Of a stretch of 63,853 nt of DNA, positions 15,963-25,491 are shown piece after piece. Made by a program: the position numbers and the translations under genes. Numbering within the stretch: the first letter of the stretch is position 1; every line of letters starts with the position of its first letter. The DNA comes from Solirubrobacteraceae bacterium (GTDB lineage: Bacteria > Actinomycetota > Thermoleophilia > Solirubrobacterales > Solirubrobacteraceae), in NCBI GenBank assembly GCA_017882405.1, contig JADGPO010000150.1:1-63853 (forward strand). The letters are read 5' to 3'. A model generated the notes under the pieces. The model did not search any database. It saw only the letters and a program-made list of their open reading frames with translations, and was not told the DNA's origin.

Positions 15963-16284
15963 GGCTCCACTGTGACACGCCGGTGAGCGTGTGTCTGGCG
16001 GAAATCGGACAGTGACGATGAGCAACCTGCTGGTTGCGTACGATGGTCCAATGACGGACATCGAGCAGCGGCACGTCAAGCAGCCCGCCTAGCGCGGTCC
16101 CGACCTGCGAAATGGCCCACATCCGAACCAGCCACTCCGGGTCTGGGCCAGAACGATAGCCAGGCGGGCGCTGCCGGCCGGACCTCCGCCGCGGAGGGCG
16201 GGTGTGGGTCAAATTGCAGGTCGGGTCGGCGGGTCGGCGGGTCCGCGTGGCGGGCGGGGACCCTGTTGCTATGTCAACCGTGAG
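15963..16284. other. Divergent intergenic region without a supported gene
   Basis: It separates the leftward Ada-AlkA gene from the rightward methyltransferase gene. A 13-codon frame (MTDIEQRHVKQPA, 16051-16092) could be the severed start of a lost gene, but nothing supports it further. No promoter or repeat stands out. Confidence 0.4.
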
Positions 16285-16992
16285 ATGGCAGAGCTGACCA
16301 CCAACATCGAGGTCCTGGAGAGCCTGTTCGAGCCGGAGGGCCGAGACGTGCTCGACGTCGGCTGCGGCGGTGGCTGGCTGGCGCGGGAGCTGGCCGCCCG
16401 GGGCGCCCGTGTCACCGGCACCGAGATCTCCGATCAGCAGCTCGCCGACGCCCGCGCCCGGGGAGATGCCGACGGCCGGATCAGCTACGTCGTCGGCCGC
16501 GCCGAGGCCCTGCCGCTATCCGATGTCTCGGTTGATGCGGTGGTGTTCATGAACTCCCTGCACCACGTGCCCGAGGCCGCGATGTCCGTCGCGCTGCGCC
16601 AGGCCCGGCGCGTGCTGCGCCCCGGCGGCCGAGTGTTCGTCGCCGAGCCGCAGGCGGAGGGCGAGTTCTACGCGATGGTCAAGCTGGTGGAGGACGAGGA
16701 CCACGTGCGGGCGATGGCGTGCCGCGCGCTGGACGACGCGGGCGCCGCCGGCCTGGAGCGCGTCACCGCGCTGGAGTACGACGTCGGCGGCTGGCTGGCC
16801 GACGTGGCCGCACTGCGCCAGCGGGTCGTCAGCGTCGACCCGGCCCGGACAGCCCGCTTCGACGCCCACGAAACGCAGCTGACCGAGGCGTTTCACCGCC
16901 TGGGGAGCGAGCGCGACGGCGGCCGGTCGTTCACCCAGCCGATGCGCGCCGAACTGCTTTGCATATCGACCCCGCCCACCCGAGGTTCCTAG
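16285..16992 (+). CDS. Class I SAM-dependent methyltransferase
   Basis: A protein of 235 residues with the Rossmann-type methyltransferase fold. Motif I is DVLDVGCGGGWLAREL near residue 23, the acidic residue that binds the ribose is in GTEISDQQLA, and FMNSLHHVPE plus RVLRPGGRVFVAEP supply motifs IV to V. The frame is open upstream, but the ATG at 16285 begins the family-like sequence (MAELTTNIEVLESLFEP). The methyl acceptor is not identifiable; ubiquinone/menaquinone-type and small-molecule enzymes share this architecture. Confidence 0.82.
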   Translation: MAELTTNIEVLESLFEPEGRDVLDVGCGGGWLARELAARGARVTGTEISDQQLADARARGDADGRISYVVGRAEALPLSDVSVDAVVFMNSLHHVPEAAMSVALRQARRVLRPGGRVFVAEPQAEGEFYAMVKLVEDEDHVRAMACRALDDAGAAGLERVTALEYDVGGWLADVAALRQRVVSVDPARTARFDAHETQLTEAFHRLGSERDGGRSFTQPMRAELLCISTPPTRGS

Positions 16993-17026
16993 GCTCGATC
17001 TGACCCACCGATCAGGGAGAGCCCCG

Positions 17027-17314
17027 ATGCGATACGTCAATCTCGGCCTTACCGGGCGGCTGTTGCGCAAGCTGTTCGACTTCGACGTGATCGAGCGAGC
17101 CGACGAGATCGCCGCGGAGCGGGGCGTGCCCACCGCCCAGGTGGCGCTGGCGTGGATGCTGCACCGTCCCGGGGTGACCGCTCCGATCATCGACGCGACC
17201 AAGCTCGAGCACCTGCAGGACGCGCAGGCCGCCGAGCAGTTGTCGCTCAGCGCGGAGGAGATGGAGCGCCTGGAGGAGCCCTACCGCCCCCACGCGATTG
17301 CCGGTCACGCGTGA
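17027..17314 (+). pseudogene. Aldo-keto reductase with the barrel core deleted in frame
   Basis: The 95-residue frame starts like an aldo-keto reductase (MRYVNLGLTG, the first strand) and jumps directly to the C-terminal part: VIERADEIAAERGVPTAQVA, ALAWMLHRPGVTAPII, then LEHLQDAQAAEQLSLSAEE. About 230 residues containing the catalytic Asp-Tyr-Lys-His tetrad are absent, but the reading frame is unbroken. It retains its own start and stop, 32 bases before zwf. Inactive as a reductase. Confidence 0.75.
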
Positions 17315-17346
17315 GCCTGACCGACGCAAACGTGTAGGTTGACGCG

Positions 17347-18798
17347 ATGGCCGACCGCCAGCTGCCGCGCCCCTCCAATCGCGTGCTCGTTCTCTTCGGG
17401 GCGACCGGAGACCTTGCCGCGCGCAAGCTGTTCCCGGGCTTCTTTCACCTCTACCGCGAGGGCCTGATGCCCGAGGACTTTCGGATCATCGGCTCCGGCC
17501 GCCACTCGCCCGGGTCCGACGAGGAGTTCCGCGACCGGATCCACACGGCGCTCGAGGAGCACGGCCGGGTCGAGCTGGACGAGCACTGGGTGCAGTTCGC
17601 CGCCCGGCTGAGCTTCGTCGTCTCCAGCGCCGACGACGGCCGCGACCTGGCGCAGGCCATCACCGATGCCGAGGAGGAGATCGACGCCGAGGGCGACCGC
17701 CTCGTGTACCTGTCGGTGCCGCCGGGGGCGATGCGGGACATGGCGGTGATGCTCGGCGAGACCGGGATCGCCGATCACTGCTCGCTGGTGGTGGAGAAGC
17801 CGTTCGGGCACAACGTCGAGTCGGCGCGTGAGCTCAACGCGGCCCTGCACGACGTGCTCGAGGAGGAGTCGATCTACCGGATCGACCATTTCCTCGGCAA
17901 GGAGGCCGCCCAGAACATCCTGGTGGCGCGCTTTGCCAACGGGATCCTCGAGCCGGTCTGGAATCGCGATCACGTCGCCTACGTGCAGATCGACGTGCCA
18001 GAGGCGCTTGACATCCAGGGGCGCGCCGGCTTCTACGAGCAGACCGGAGCGTTCCGCGACATGGTCGTCACCCACCTCATGCAGATCCTCGGGATCGTCG
18101 CGCTGGAGCCGCCTTCGCGCATCGATGCCGACTCGCTGCACGTGGAGCGCACTAAGGTGTTCGCCGCGATCCGGCCGCTGGACCCCGAGCGGGTCGTCTT
18201 CGGCCAGTACGAGGGCTACCGAGACGAGGACGACGTGGCCGACGACTCCCAGGTGGAGACGTTCGCCGCCGCCGAGGTGTACGTCGACACATGGCGCTGG
18301 AGCGGGGTCCCGTTCTACCTGCGGACCGGCAAGTCGCTGGCCGAGGGACGGCGGACGGTGACGATCGGCTTCCGCGAGGCGCCGCTGCGGATGTTCCCCG
18401 GCCGCGACCCCGACACGCCGGTGCGGCCCAGCGAGCTGATCTTCGAGCTGTCAGACGACCCGAAGCTGCGGATCGAAGTGGAGGCCAAGGTGCCCGGGCC
18501 CGATATCGAGATCGGCCGCGTGGCGCTGACCCTCGACGTCGACGAGGCGTTCGGCGGCGCCGACGGCCTGGAGGCCTACGAGCGGCTGCTGCACGACGTG
18601 ATGCTGCAGGAGCGGCTCCTGTTCACCCGCTCGGAGCAGATCGAGCGGCTGTGGGAGGTGTGCGCTCCCGTGGTCGACGATCCGCCGACGCCCGACAGCT
18701 ACAAGCCGGGTTCCTGGGGACCGGAGGCCGCATTGAAGCTTCCCGGCCCGGCCGGCTGGCGACTGCCTGACGGAAACAGCGGTGGCGCTCGCGGCTGA
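17347..18798 (+). CDS. zwf: Glucose-6-phosphate 1-dehydrogenase
   Basis: First enzyme of the oxidative pentose phosphate pathway, 483 residues, normal length. The nucleotide-binding motif FGATGDLA is at 17-24, the substrate and catalytic motif RIDHFLGKE near 180, and VEKPFGHN precedes it. The C-terminal substrate domain carries VPFYLRTGKSL. It yields NADPH and 6-phosphogluconolactone in the cytoplasm. No pentose-phosphate partner genes adjoin it. Confidence 0.96.
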   Translation: MADRQLPRPSNRVLVLFGATGDLAARKLFPGFFHLYREGLMPEDFRIIGSGRHSPGSDEEFRDRIHTALEEHGRVELDEHWVQFAARLSFVVSSADDGRDLAQAITDAEEEIDAEGDRLVYLSVPPGAMRDMAVMLGETGIADHCSLVVEKPFGHNVESARELNAALHDVLEEESIYRIDHFLGKEAAQNILVARFANGILEPVWNRDHVAYVQIDVPEALDIQGRAGFYEQTGAFRDMVVTHLMQILGIVALEPPSRIDADSLHVERTKVFAAIRPLDPERVVFGQYEGYRDEDDVADDSQVETFAAAEVYVDTWRWSGVPFYLRTGKSLAEGRRTVTIGFREAPLRMFPGRDPDTPVRPSELIFELSDDPKLRIEVEAKVPGPDIEIGRVALTLDVDEAFGGADGLEAYERLLHDVMLQERLLFTRSEQIERLWEVCAPVVDDPPTPDSYKPGSWGPEAALKLPGPAGWRLPDGNSGGARG

Positions 18799-18803
18799 GG
18801 CGG

Positions 18804-19334
18804 TCAGGCGCCCGGCAGCCAGCCCCGCCGGTAGGCGGTCTCGCTGTCGGGCTTGATGCTGGCGTAGGCCGCCTGGGGGTCTCGCGTCTCGTGGGCGACG
18901 CCGGCGCCGTGGCGCTGGGCGAGCTCTGAGACGGGGTAGACCACGTCGTCGCCCAAGCGCGTGCCCAGGGCCAGCACCGCGCAGGGACCGGTGCCCGCAC
19001 CGACGAAGACGTGCTTGGTCCAGGCGGGGCAATGGACGAAGTCCCAGGCCTTCAGCGGCCGCTCCTCGCCCTCGATCAGCAGCAGGCACTCGCCGCTGAG
19101 CACGAGGAAGTCCTCCTGCTCGTCCTCGGCGTGGTAGAAGCACGCCGGCTGTCCCGGTTCCAGCACGCCGATGTTGACGCCGATGCTGGGAAACCGCGCC
19201 TCGCCCTCGAACCGCGTGTAGGCGCCGAAGTCACCGGTCAGCCAGCGGGCTTCCTGCGCATTGAGCACGAACCAGCCGTCGCCGACCGGGGCCAGGCCCT
19301 CGCCGGCCGGTTGCAATCGTGCCTCGCGCGTCAT
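18804..19334 (-). CDS. Cupin domain protein
   Basis: A 176-residue cupin. The metal-site motifs are partly changed: CFYHAEDEQEDFLVLSGE for motif 1 and AWDFVHCPAWTKHVFVG for motif 2. The start at 19334 begins at MTREARLQP; the open frame continues upstream over the neighbouring divergent gene and is not credible there. It resembles the other cupin at 25825-26286 in length and in the tail pattern (both end with a short charged segment). Function unknown. Confidence 0.78.
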   Translation of the reverse strand: MTREARLQPAGEGLAPVGDGWFVLNAQEARWLTGDFGAYTRFEGEARFPSIGVNIGVLEPGQPACFYHAEDEQEDFLVLSGECLLLIEGEERPLKAWDFVHCPAWTKHVFVGAGTGPCAVLALGTRLGDDVVYPVSELAQRHGAGVAHETRDPQAAYASIKPDSETAYRRGWLPGA

Positions 19335-19391
19335 CTCGCCAGTCTGCCCCGCCGCCGGACCGGGCAAGCACGCATTACGATCGGCCGCCCG

Positions 19392-21035
19392 ATGAGCCTC
19401 GTCAGCCAGATCCTCGCCCGCCGCATGCGCCTGCCCCGCGCCCGGACCGTTGACGTCGTGTGCGAGCGCGACCTGCGCGCCACGATGGATGACGGCGAGG
19501 TGCTGCTGGCCGACCGCTGGGTGGCCGCCGACGCGCGTGACCGTCCCCAGCCCACGGTGCTGGTGCGCTCGCCGTACGGTCGGCGGCAGTTCGTGGGGAT
19601 GCTGCTCGGCCGCCTGCTGGCCGAGCGCGGGCTGGCCGTGGTGGTGCAGAGCGTGCGTGGGACGTTCGGCTCGGGTGGGCAGTTCAGCCCGTTCGACGAG
19701 CGCGATGACGGCCTGGCCACGTTGCGCTGGATCCGCGAGCAGCCGTGGCACGCCGGGCCGATCGGCGCGATCGGGCCCAGCTACGTCGGGTTCGTGCAGT
19801 GGGCCGTGGCCGGACAGCCAGGCGCCGACCTGGCCGCGATGTCGATCCATGTGAGCGCGTCGCAGTTCTATGACCAGACGTACGCCGGCGGCAGCCTGTC
19901 GCTGGAGACACTGGCATCGTGGATGGTGCTCATTGCTGCCCAGGAGAGCCGGCTGGCGCCGGTGGCGATCAATCGCGCGCTGCGCAGCCTGCCGAGCCGG
20001 CTGGTCGAGTTACCGCTGGGCGACCTGGACGAGCGCGCGACCGGCGCCCCGGTGCGATGGTTTCGCGAGGCGTTCGGAGACTACGACCGGGAGGGCGCGT
20101 ACTGGTCGGCGCGCGACTTCTCGTCCACCGTGGCCGAGGTGACCACGCCCGTGTCGTTCGTCGGCGGCTGGTACGACATCCTGCTGCCCTGGATGCTGGA
20201 CGACTTCGAGGCGCTGCAGGCCGCCGGGCGCCGCCCGCAGCTGCTGATCGGACCGTGGACCCACACCTCGCCGGGACTGGTGGGCGCCGGCGAGCGCGAG
20301 GGCATCGCCTGGCTGCGCGCTCACCTGCTGGGCGACGACCGCCTGGTCCGCGCGGCGCCCGTGCGGGTGATGGTCACCGGCGAGCGCAGCGGAGGCGGGT
20401 GGCGGGACCTACCCGCGTGGCCGCCACCCGGTACCGAGGAGCGGCGGCTGTATTTGGATCACGTACACAGCCTCAGCGAACGGCCATCGACGACCTCGGG
20501 GGCTGATCGTTATCGCTACGACCCCGCGGACCCCACCCCGTCACTCGGCGGGCCCGTGCTGCTGGAGCGCTCGGCGGTCGTCGACAACGCGCCGCTGGAG
20601 ATGCGCGACGACGTCCTGATCTACACCACCACGCCGCTGGCGCAGACGGTGGAGGCGATCGGTCACGTCAGCATCGAGCTGTGGGCGCGGGCCTCGGAGC
20701 CGTACTTCGACCTGTTCGCCCGCGTGTGCGACGTCGATGCCGACGGCGTGTCGCGCAACGTGTCAGACGCGCTCACGAGCATCGCCCCCGGCCGCGCCGA
20801 GCAGACCGCCGACGGGACCTGGCGGGTGCGGTGGCGGCTGTGGCCGATTGGTCATCGCTTCGCCGCCGGGCACCGCATCCGCCTGCAGGTCTCCTCGGGC
20901 GCGCATCCGCGCTATGCGCGCAACCCGGGGTCCGGGGACACCGCCGCCCACGCCGACGCGGACACGATGCGGGCGGTCGAGATCGAGATCCTGCGCAGCG
21001 CCGAGTATCCCTCGGCGCTGGTGCTACCGGCTTAG
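19392..21035 (+). CDS. CocE/NonD family alpha/beta hydrolase (S15-like)
   Basis: A 547-residue cytoplasmic or exported hydrolase of the X-Pro dipeptidyl-peptidase/cocaine-esterase family. The nucleophile elbow is GPSYVGFVQW (about residue 130), the aspartate region FVGGWYDILLP, and the catalytic histidine GPWTHTSPG. The C-terminal third is the beta-rich jelly-roll domain (IELWARASEPYFDLFARV). No signal peptide is clear. Start at 19392 begins MSLVSQILARRMRLP. It is convergent with the DEAD-box gene and the two stops overlap by four bases. Substrate unknown (ester or peptide). Confidence 0.87.
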   Translation: MSLVSQILARRMRLPRARTVDVVCERDLRATMDDGEVLLADRWVAADARDRPQPTVLVRSPYGRRQFVGMLLGRLLAERGLAVVVQSVRGTFGSGGQFSPFDERDDGLATLRWIREQPWHAGPIGAIGPSYVGFVQWAVAGQPGADLAAMSIHVSASQFYDQTYAGGSLSLETLASWMVLIAAQESRLAPVAINRALRSLPSRLVELPLGDLDERATGAPVRWFREAFGDYDREGAYWSARDFSSTVAEVTTPVSFVGGWYDILLPWMLDDFEALQAAGRRPQLLIGPWTHTSPGLVGAGEREGIAWLRAHLLGDDRLVRAAPVRVMVTGERSGGGWRDLPAWPPPGTEERRLYLDHVHSLSERPSTTSGADRYRYDPADPTPSLGGPVLLERSAVVDNAPLEMRDDVLIYTTTPLAQTVEAIGHVSIELWARASEPYFDLFARVCDVDADGVSRNVSDALTSIAPGRAEQTADGTWRVRWRLWPIGHRFAAGHRIRLQVSSGAHPRYARNPGSGDTAAHADADTMRAVEIEILRSAEYPSALVLPA

Positions 21036-22378
21036 CCCTGAGGGGCGCCGGCCTGGGGCCGGCTGCCGCTGTGGCGCCGCCGCCGGCTACGAGGACCGTC
21101 CGGCCGGTTGGTGGCCTGGCCGTGGCGCGGCTCGGACGGACGGCCCGCCGGACGCGAACGGGACGACCGCTGTGCCGGCGGACGCAGCGGGGAACCGTTC
21201 CGCGGGCTATCGGCGTCGCTTCGGGGACCGTTGGAGGGGTTGCGCCGGCGGCCGGATCCGGCACGCGGACCGCTGGAGGCGCCGCGCAGTTCGTGCTCGA
21301 GCTCCAGGAAGTCGGCCATTCTGGCGACGTCGCCGCTCTCGGGCCCGTCGACCAGGGTGATCGCCAGTCCGGGGCGACCCGCGCGGCCGGTGCGGCCCAC
21401 GCGGTGCACGTAGCTGTCGTGGTCGTGCGGAGGATCGAAGTTGATCACGTGCGAGATGCCCGAGATGTCGATCCCGCGCGCCGCCACGTCGGTGGCCACC
21501 AGCGTGTCGGTGGCGCCTGAGGCGAACGATGCCAGGGCCCGCTCACGCTGGCGCTGTGACTTGTTGCCGTGCAGCGCAGCCGCGATGATGCCGCGCGCGG
21601 ACAGGCGCTTGACCAGCCGGTCGGCGCCGTGCTTGGTACGCACGAACACGAGCGCCAGGTCGCGCTCGCAGTCAAGTTCGGAGACCAGGATCTCCAGCCG
21701 GTCGGCGCCCTTCAGGGCGACGAAGCGGTGGTCGACGTCGGCCGTGGCGCGCCGCGCGGACGGCCCATGCTCGTGGGTCACCGGATCGGTCGTGTAACGG
21801 CGGGCGGTGACGCCGGCCTGGCCGTCGAGCGTCGCGGAGAAGAACAGCGTCTGGCGTTGCGACGGGCAGGCGCGCACGATCCGGTCGACGGCCGGCTTGA
21901 AGCCCATGTCGAGCATCCGGTCGGCCTCGTCGAGCACCAGCGTGCGCACCTGGTCCAGCTTGAAGGCACGGCGGGCCAGCAGATCCTCCAGCCGCCCGGG
22001 GGTGGCAACCAGGATGTGGGAGGCTGCGGCGCGCTTGGCCTGCTCCATCAGGCCGACGCCGCCGTACACGGCGGTGATCCGCAGTGCTCGGGCGTGGGCG
22101 ATGGGACGCAGGTCGGCGGCGATCTGAGTCGCCAGCTCGCGGGTGGGGGCCAGGATCAGCGCCGCCGGTCGCGGGCCGTCGGCCTCGATACAGTCGACCA
22201 GCGGGACTCCGAAGGCCAGCGTCTTGCCCGAGCCGGTGGGCGAGCGGGCGAGTACGTCACGTCCGGCCAGGATGTCGGCGATCACCAGGCGCTGGACGGC
22301 GAACGGCTCTGAGATGCCCTCGTTGGCGAGGGACTGGACGACGGCGCGCGAAACGCCGAGTTCGGCAAATGACTGCAT
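21032..22378 (-). CDS. DEAD-box ATP-dependent RNA helicase
   Basis: This 448-residue protein shows all helicase motifs in order: Q motif region near PFAVQ, Walker A SPTGSGKT (45-52), PTRELATQ, TPGRLEDL, DEAD (about 150), SATLDG, then ATDVAARGIDI and HRVGRTGRAG in the second RecA domain. The last 80 residues are a basic, Arg/Pro/Ser-rich tail that likely binds RNA. RhlE/CsdA-type proteins remodel rRNA or mRNA, often in cold. The 130-base leader before it has no gene. Confidence 0.94.
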   Translation of the reverse strand: MQSFAELGVSRAVVQSLANEGISEPFAVQRLVIADILAGRDVLARSPTGSGKTLAFGVPLVDCIEADGPRPAALILAPTRELATQIAADLRPIAHARALRITAVYGGVGLMEQAKRAAASHILVATPGRLEDLLARRAFKLDQVRTLVLDEADRMLDMGFKPAVDRIVRACPSQRQTLFFSATLDGQAGVTARRYTTDPVTHEHGPSARRATADVDHRFVALKGADRLEILVSELDCERDLALVFVRTKHGADRLVKRLSARGIIAAALHGNKSQRQRERALASFASGATDTLVATDVAARGIDISGISHVINFDPPHDHDSYVHRVGRTGRAGRPGLAITLVDGPESGDVARMADFLELEHELRGASSGPRAGSGRRRNPSNGPRSDADSPRNGSPLRPPAQRSSRSRPAGRPSEPRHGQATNRPDGPRSRRRRHSGSRPQAGAPQG

Positions 22379-22508
22379 GGAAAAACATCACTCCTTGGGC
22401 GGCAAACTGAGCCGCGAAACGATTCGGGAGGCTACGGCTGACCCGAACCGCTGTCTGCGGGACCCAAGCAAGCTGCCTCGCGGCCGAGGATCGACCGCTG
22501 TGTCGAAG

Positions 22509-22907
22509 CTAGCAGAGCGGGGCCGCGGCGACTGCACGCACGGTGTCACCGACGTGGATCTCGCCGTCGGCGAGGATGTCGGCGCGCAGCCCGCCGCGGT
22601 GCACGAGATCTCGCAGCAGCGGCCGTCCCACGCCCGACGGGGACCCCGAACATCACGGCATAGCGGGGCTCGAATCGGGATCCTGTAGGCGCGCGATCCA
22701 GGGTCCCGGCCACGCGAACGACGCCGGGTCGGCCAGCCCGGCGATGCCCATCCCCAGGCCGCCCAGCCAGCGCGACACCGTCCAGCCCAAGGCGGGATCC
22801 TCGTCGGCGGCCGGCTGCGGAAGATCTGCCGGGGCGAGCTCCAGGATGTATGAGACACAGGCCAGAAATGAGCCGTGCAGGCGTGTCTGGGACGGGCTGA
22901 GCATCAT
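22509..22907 (-). pseudogene. Frameshifted conserved protein with a MOSC-like C-terminus
   Basis: The first 84 codons from 22907 read a plausible protein: RLHGSFLACVSYILEL, WTVSRWLGGLGMGIAGLAD, FAWPGPWIARL. It then stops at PAMP. Shifting frame restores continuity twice: RFEPRYAVMFGVPVG near 22660, then RPLLRDLVHRGGLRADILAD and GEIHVGDTVRAV to a TAG at 22509. The last part resembles the end of molybdenum-cofactor sulfurase C-terminal (MOSC) domains. Two single-base events therefore inactivate it, unless they are sequencing errors. Confidence 0.55.
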
Positions 22908-22964
22908 TGACCAGAGGGTAGGCCCACGAGCGCTGCCGGGATGGATACCCTCACCCGCCGACCT

Positions 22965-24506
22965 ATGCCAAATGAACAGGTGATCCTCAACGGCGAGCTG
23001 TCGATCGCCCAGGTGTCGGCAATCGCCGCCGGGGCCCGGATCGCGCTGGACCCCGAGGCCGTGGCGCAAGTCCAGGCCAACCGCGAGACGCTGGAGCGCA
23101 TCCTCTCGAGCGGCACCGCCGTGTACGGGATCAGCACCGGCTTCGGGGCGCTGGTCTCCAACACCGTGGCGCCCGAGCTCCAGCGCCACCTGCAGGTCAA
23201 CCTGCTGCGCAGCCATGCCGCCGGCACCGGCGACGATCTCCCGGGCGGCGTGGTGCGCGCCGCGATGGCCGTACGTCTCAACGGGCTGCTGCTGGGTCAC
23301 TCGGGCGTGCGACCGGTCGTGCTGGAGCGCGTGGTGGAGCTCCTCAACGCCGGGTTCACGCCGCGCGTGCCGCGCACCGGCTCGCTCGGGGCCAGCGGCG
23401 ACCTGGCCCCCAGCGCGCATGCGTTCCTGCCGCTGCTGGGGGAGGGTGAGGCGTTTGACCCCGACGGAGCCCTGCTGCCCGGCGGCGAGGTGCTGGCGCG
23501 GCTGGGCGCCGAGCCGCTGGCGCTCGAGAGCAAGGAGGGTCTGGCGCTGATCAACGGCACCCATTTCATGAGCGCCGTCGGGGCGCTGGTGGCCGCACGG
23601 GTGGACCGGCTGCTGGATGGGATCGACGCCGTCGCGGCGGTCACGGTGGACGCCCTGCGGGGCGCACTGCCGGCGTTTGACCCGCGCGTGCATCGCCTGC
23701 GCCCGCTCGGCGGCCAGGCGCGCAGCGCCGCCAACATCGTGGCCGCGCTGCACGGCTCGGCGCGGGTCGGCGGTGACCGGGCCCGGGCTCGTATTGGCTC
23801 CGGCAGCCTCCAGGACGCCTACTCGCTGCGCTGCGCCGCCCAGGTGCACGGGGCCGCCCGCGAGGGCTTTCGCTTCTTCTCAGAGCTGGTGTACGCCGAC
23901 CTCAACGCGGTGACCGACAACCCGCTGGTGTTCGACGACCCGGCCGAGGTGATCTCGGCCGGCAACTTCCATGGCCAGAGCCTGGCGCTCGCCTTCGACA
24001 CGCTGCGCCTGGGACTGGCCGACCTGGCGTCGATCTCGGAGCGGCGGACGTTTCGGCTGGTCTCGCCCTCGCTCAACGGCCGTCTGCCGGCGTTCTTGAC
24101 CAACGACGCTGGCGCCTCCAGCGGCTACATGGTGATCCAGTACACGGCCGCGGCCCTGGTCGCCGAGCTGCGGGCACTGGCCCATCCCGTGAGCATCGAC
24201 ACGATTCCCACCTCCGACAACCAGGAGGATCACGTCTCGATGGGGATGACCGCCGCGCTGATGGCGCTGGAGGCGGTCGGGCGCCTGGAGCGGGTGGTGG
24301 CGATCGAGCTGCTGTGCGCCTGCCAGGCGTTGGACTGCGATCCGAGTCCGGCCGGCCACCTGGTCGAGACGCTGTACGCCGCCGTGCGCGAGCGCGTGCC
24401 GACGCTGACCCAGGACCGCCCTCCGGCCGACGACCTGCGCGACGTGCTGGGGCTGCTCGAGGACGGGACGCCGGCCCGCCTGCTGGCCGCCGCCGTGGCC
24501 GGCTGA
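22965..24506 (+). CDS. hutH: Histidine ammonia-lyase (aromatic amino acid lyase family)
   Basis: A full-length (about 513 residues) MIO-type ammonia-lyase that deaminates histidine to urocanate, or a related aromatic amino acid. The self-cyclising Ala-Ser-Gly is in TGSLGASGDLAP, about residue 145. The catalytic tyrosine is in YGISTGFGAL, and NPLVFDD with SAGNFHGQ is conserved. ATG at 22965 (MPNEQVILNGELS) is preferred; ATG at 22941 is possible. No other hut gene is nearby, so substrate assignment to histidine rests on family resemblance. Confidence 0.88.
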   Translation: MPNEQVILNGELSIAQVSAIAAGARIALDPEAVAQVQANRETLERILSSGTAVYGISTGFGALVSNTVAPELQRHLQVNLLRSHAAGTGDDLPGGVVRAAMAVRLNGLLLGHSGVRPVVLERVVELLNAGFTPRVPRTGSLGASGDLAPSAHAFLPLLGEGEAFDPDGALLPGGEVLARLGAEPLALESKEGLALINGTHFMSAVGALVAARVDRLLDGIDAVAAVTVDALRGALPAFDPRVHRLRPLGGQARSAANIVAALHGSARVGGDRARARIGSGSLQDAYSLRCAAQVHGAAREGFRFFSELVYADLNAVTDNPLVFDDPAEVISAGNFHGQSLALAFDTLRLGLADLASISERRTFRLVSPSLNGRLPAFLTNDAGASSGYMVIQYTAAALVAELRALAHPVSIDTIPTSDNQEDHVSMGMTAALMALEAVGRLERVVAIELLCACQALDCDPSPAGHLVETLYAAVRERVPTLTQDRPPADDLRDVLGLLEDGTPARLLAAAVAG

Positions 24507-24536
24507 CAGACCGCCCGGCGCGCGATACTTGCGGCG

Positions 24537-24971
24537 ATGGTCTACGCACCGACCGCCCGCCACCTGCTGCGAGCCAAGGACCTGGCCGACGCGCGCTACG
24601 CCAACCCGCTGGACGTCGATGACCTGGCCGCCGTGGCCGGCCTGTCGCGCGCGCACTTCAGCCGCGAGTTCCGCCGCGCGTTCGGCGAGTCGCCGCACGC
24701 CTATCTGCTGACCCGGCGCCTGGAGCGCGCCGCCGCACTGCTGCGGACCACCGATCACTCGGTGACCGAGATCTGCTTTGCCGTGGGGCTCTCGAGCCTG
24801 GGCTCGTTCACGACCAGTTTCAAGCGCACCTACGGCGTGACGCCCACCGCCTATCGAACCGCGTTCCCGCCGGCGGCTCAGCTGGCGATCGTGCCGAGCT
24901 GCATCCTGCGCGTCTATGGGCGCCCGCAACGCCGCACGTTTGGAGAAGACAAGGAGGCCGGGCCGACGTAG
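24537..24971 (+). CDS. AraC-family transcriptional regulator (DNA-binding domain only)
   Basis: A 144-residue protein consisting of the AraC double helix-turn-helix: DDLAAVAGLSRAHFSREFRR forms the first and VTEICFAVGLSSLGSFTTSF the second, followed by the conserved GVTPTAYR. There is no ligand-binding domain. Short AraC proteins like this are often encoded next to a VOC protein, as here (46 bases upstream of one), and may regulate it. Confidence 0.88.
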   Translation: MVYAPTARHLLRAKDLADARYANPLDVDDLAAVAGLSRAHFSREFRRAFGESPHAYLLTRRLERAAALLRTTDHSVTEICFAVGLSSLGSFTTSFKRTYGVTPTAYRTAFPPAAQLAIVPSCILRVYGRPQRRTFGEDKEAGPT

Positions 24972-25016
24972 CGTCCCCAGCGTCAATTCCGTTCCCCTTT
25001 CGATGGAGGTAGTCAG

Positions 25017-25442
25017 ATGATCAGGATCGCCAGCATGCAGCTCTGGGTCCACGACCAGGACGAGGCGCTCGCCTTCTGGACCGAGAAGGTCGGCATGGAG
25101 GTTCGCTCCGACGTGACCATGGCCGAGATGGGCAACTTTCGCTGGCTGACGGTCTCACCTCCCGGGCAGGAGGACGTCTCGATCGTGCTCATGGCGGTCC
25201 CCGGGCCGCCGGTGTTCGAGACCGAGACCGTCGAGCAGATCAACGCCCTGATGGCCAAGGGCGCGGGCGCGACCGTGTTCCTGACCACCGAGGACTGCCG
25301 GGCTGACTACGAGCGGCTCAAGGCGTGCGGTGTGGAGTTCGTGGAGGAGCCCGAGGATCGTCCGTACGGCATCGACGCCGGATTCCGCGACCCGTCCGGG
25401 AACCACATTCGGCTGACCCAGGTCACGATGGCGGGCGTTTGA
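25017..25442 (+). CDS. VOC family protein
   Basis: A 141-residue VOC protein. IASMQLWVHDQDEALAFW opens module one; EFVEEPEDRPYGIDAGFRD and PSGNHIRLTQ close module two. It is preceded by a good ribosome site (GGAGG). Proteins of this group are commonly paired with a short AraC regulator, matching the gene just upstream. Likely cytoplasmic; substrate unknown. Confidence 0.88.
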   Translation: MIRIASMQLWVHDQDEALAFWTEKVGMEVRSDVTMAEMGNFRWLTVSPPGQEDVSIVLMAVPGPPVFETETVEQINALMAKGAGATVFLTTEDCRADYERLKACGVEFVEEPEDRPYGIDAGFRDPSGNHIRLTQVTMAGV

Positions 25443-25491
25443 GTCACGCGCCGGAACCCGAGCTGAAGGCGCTGCTGGCCGAGTAGCAGCG

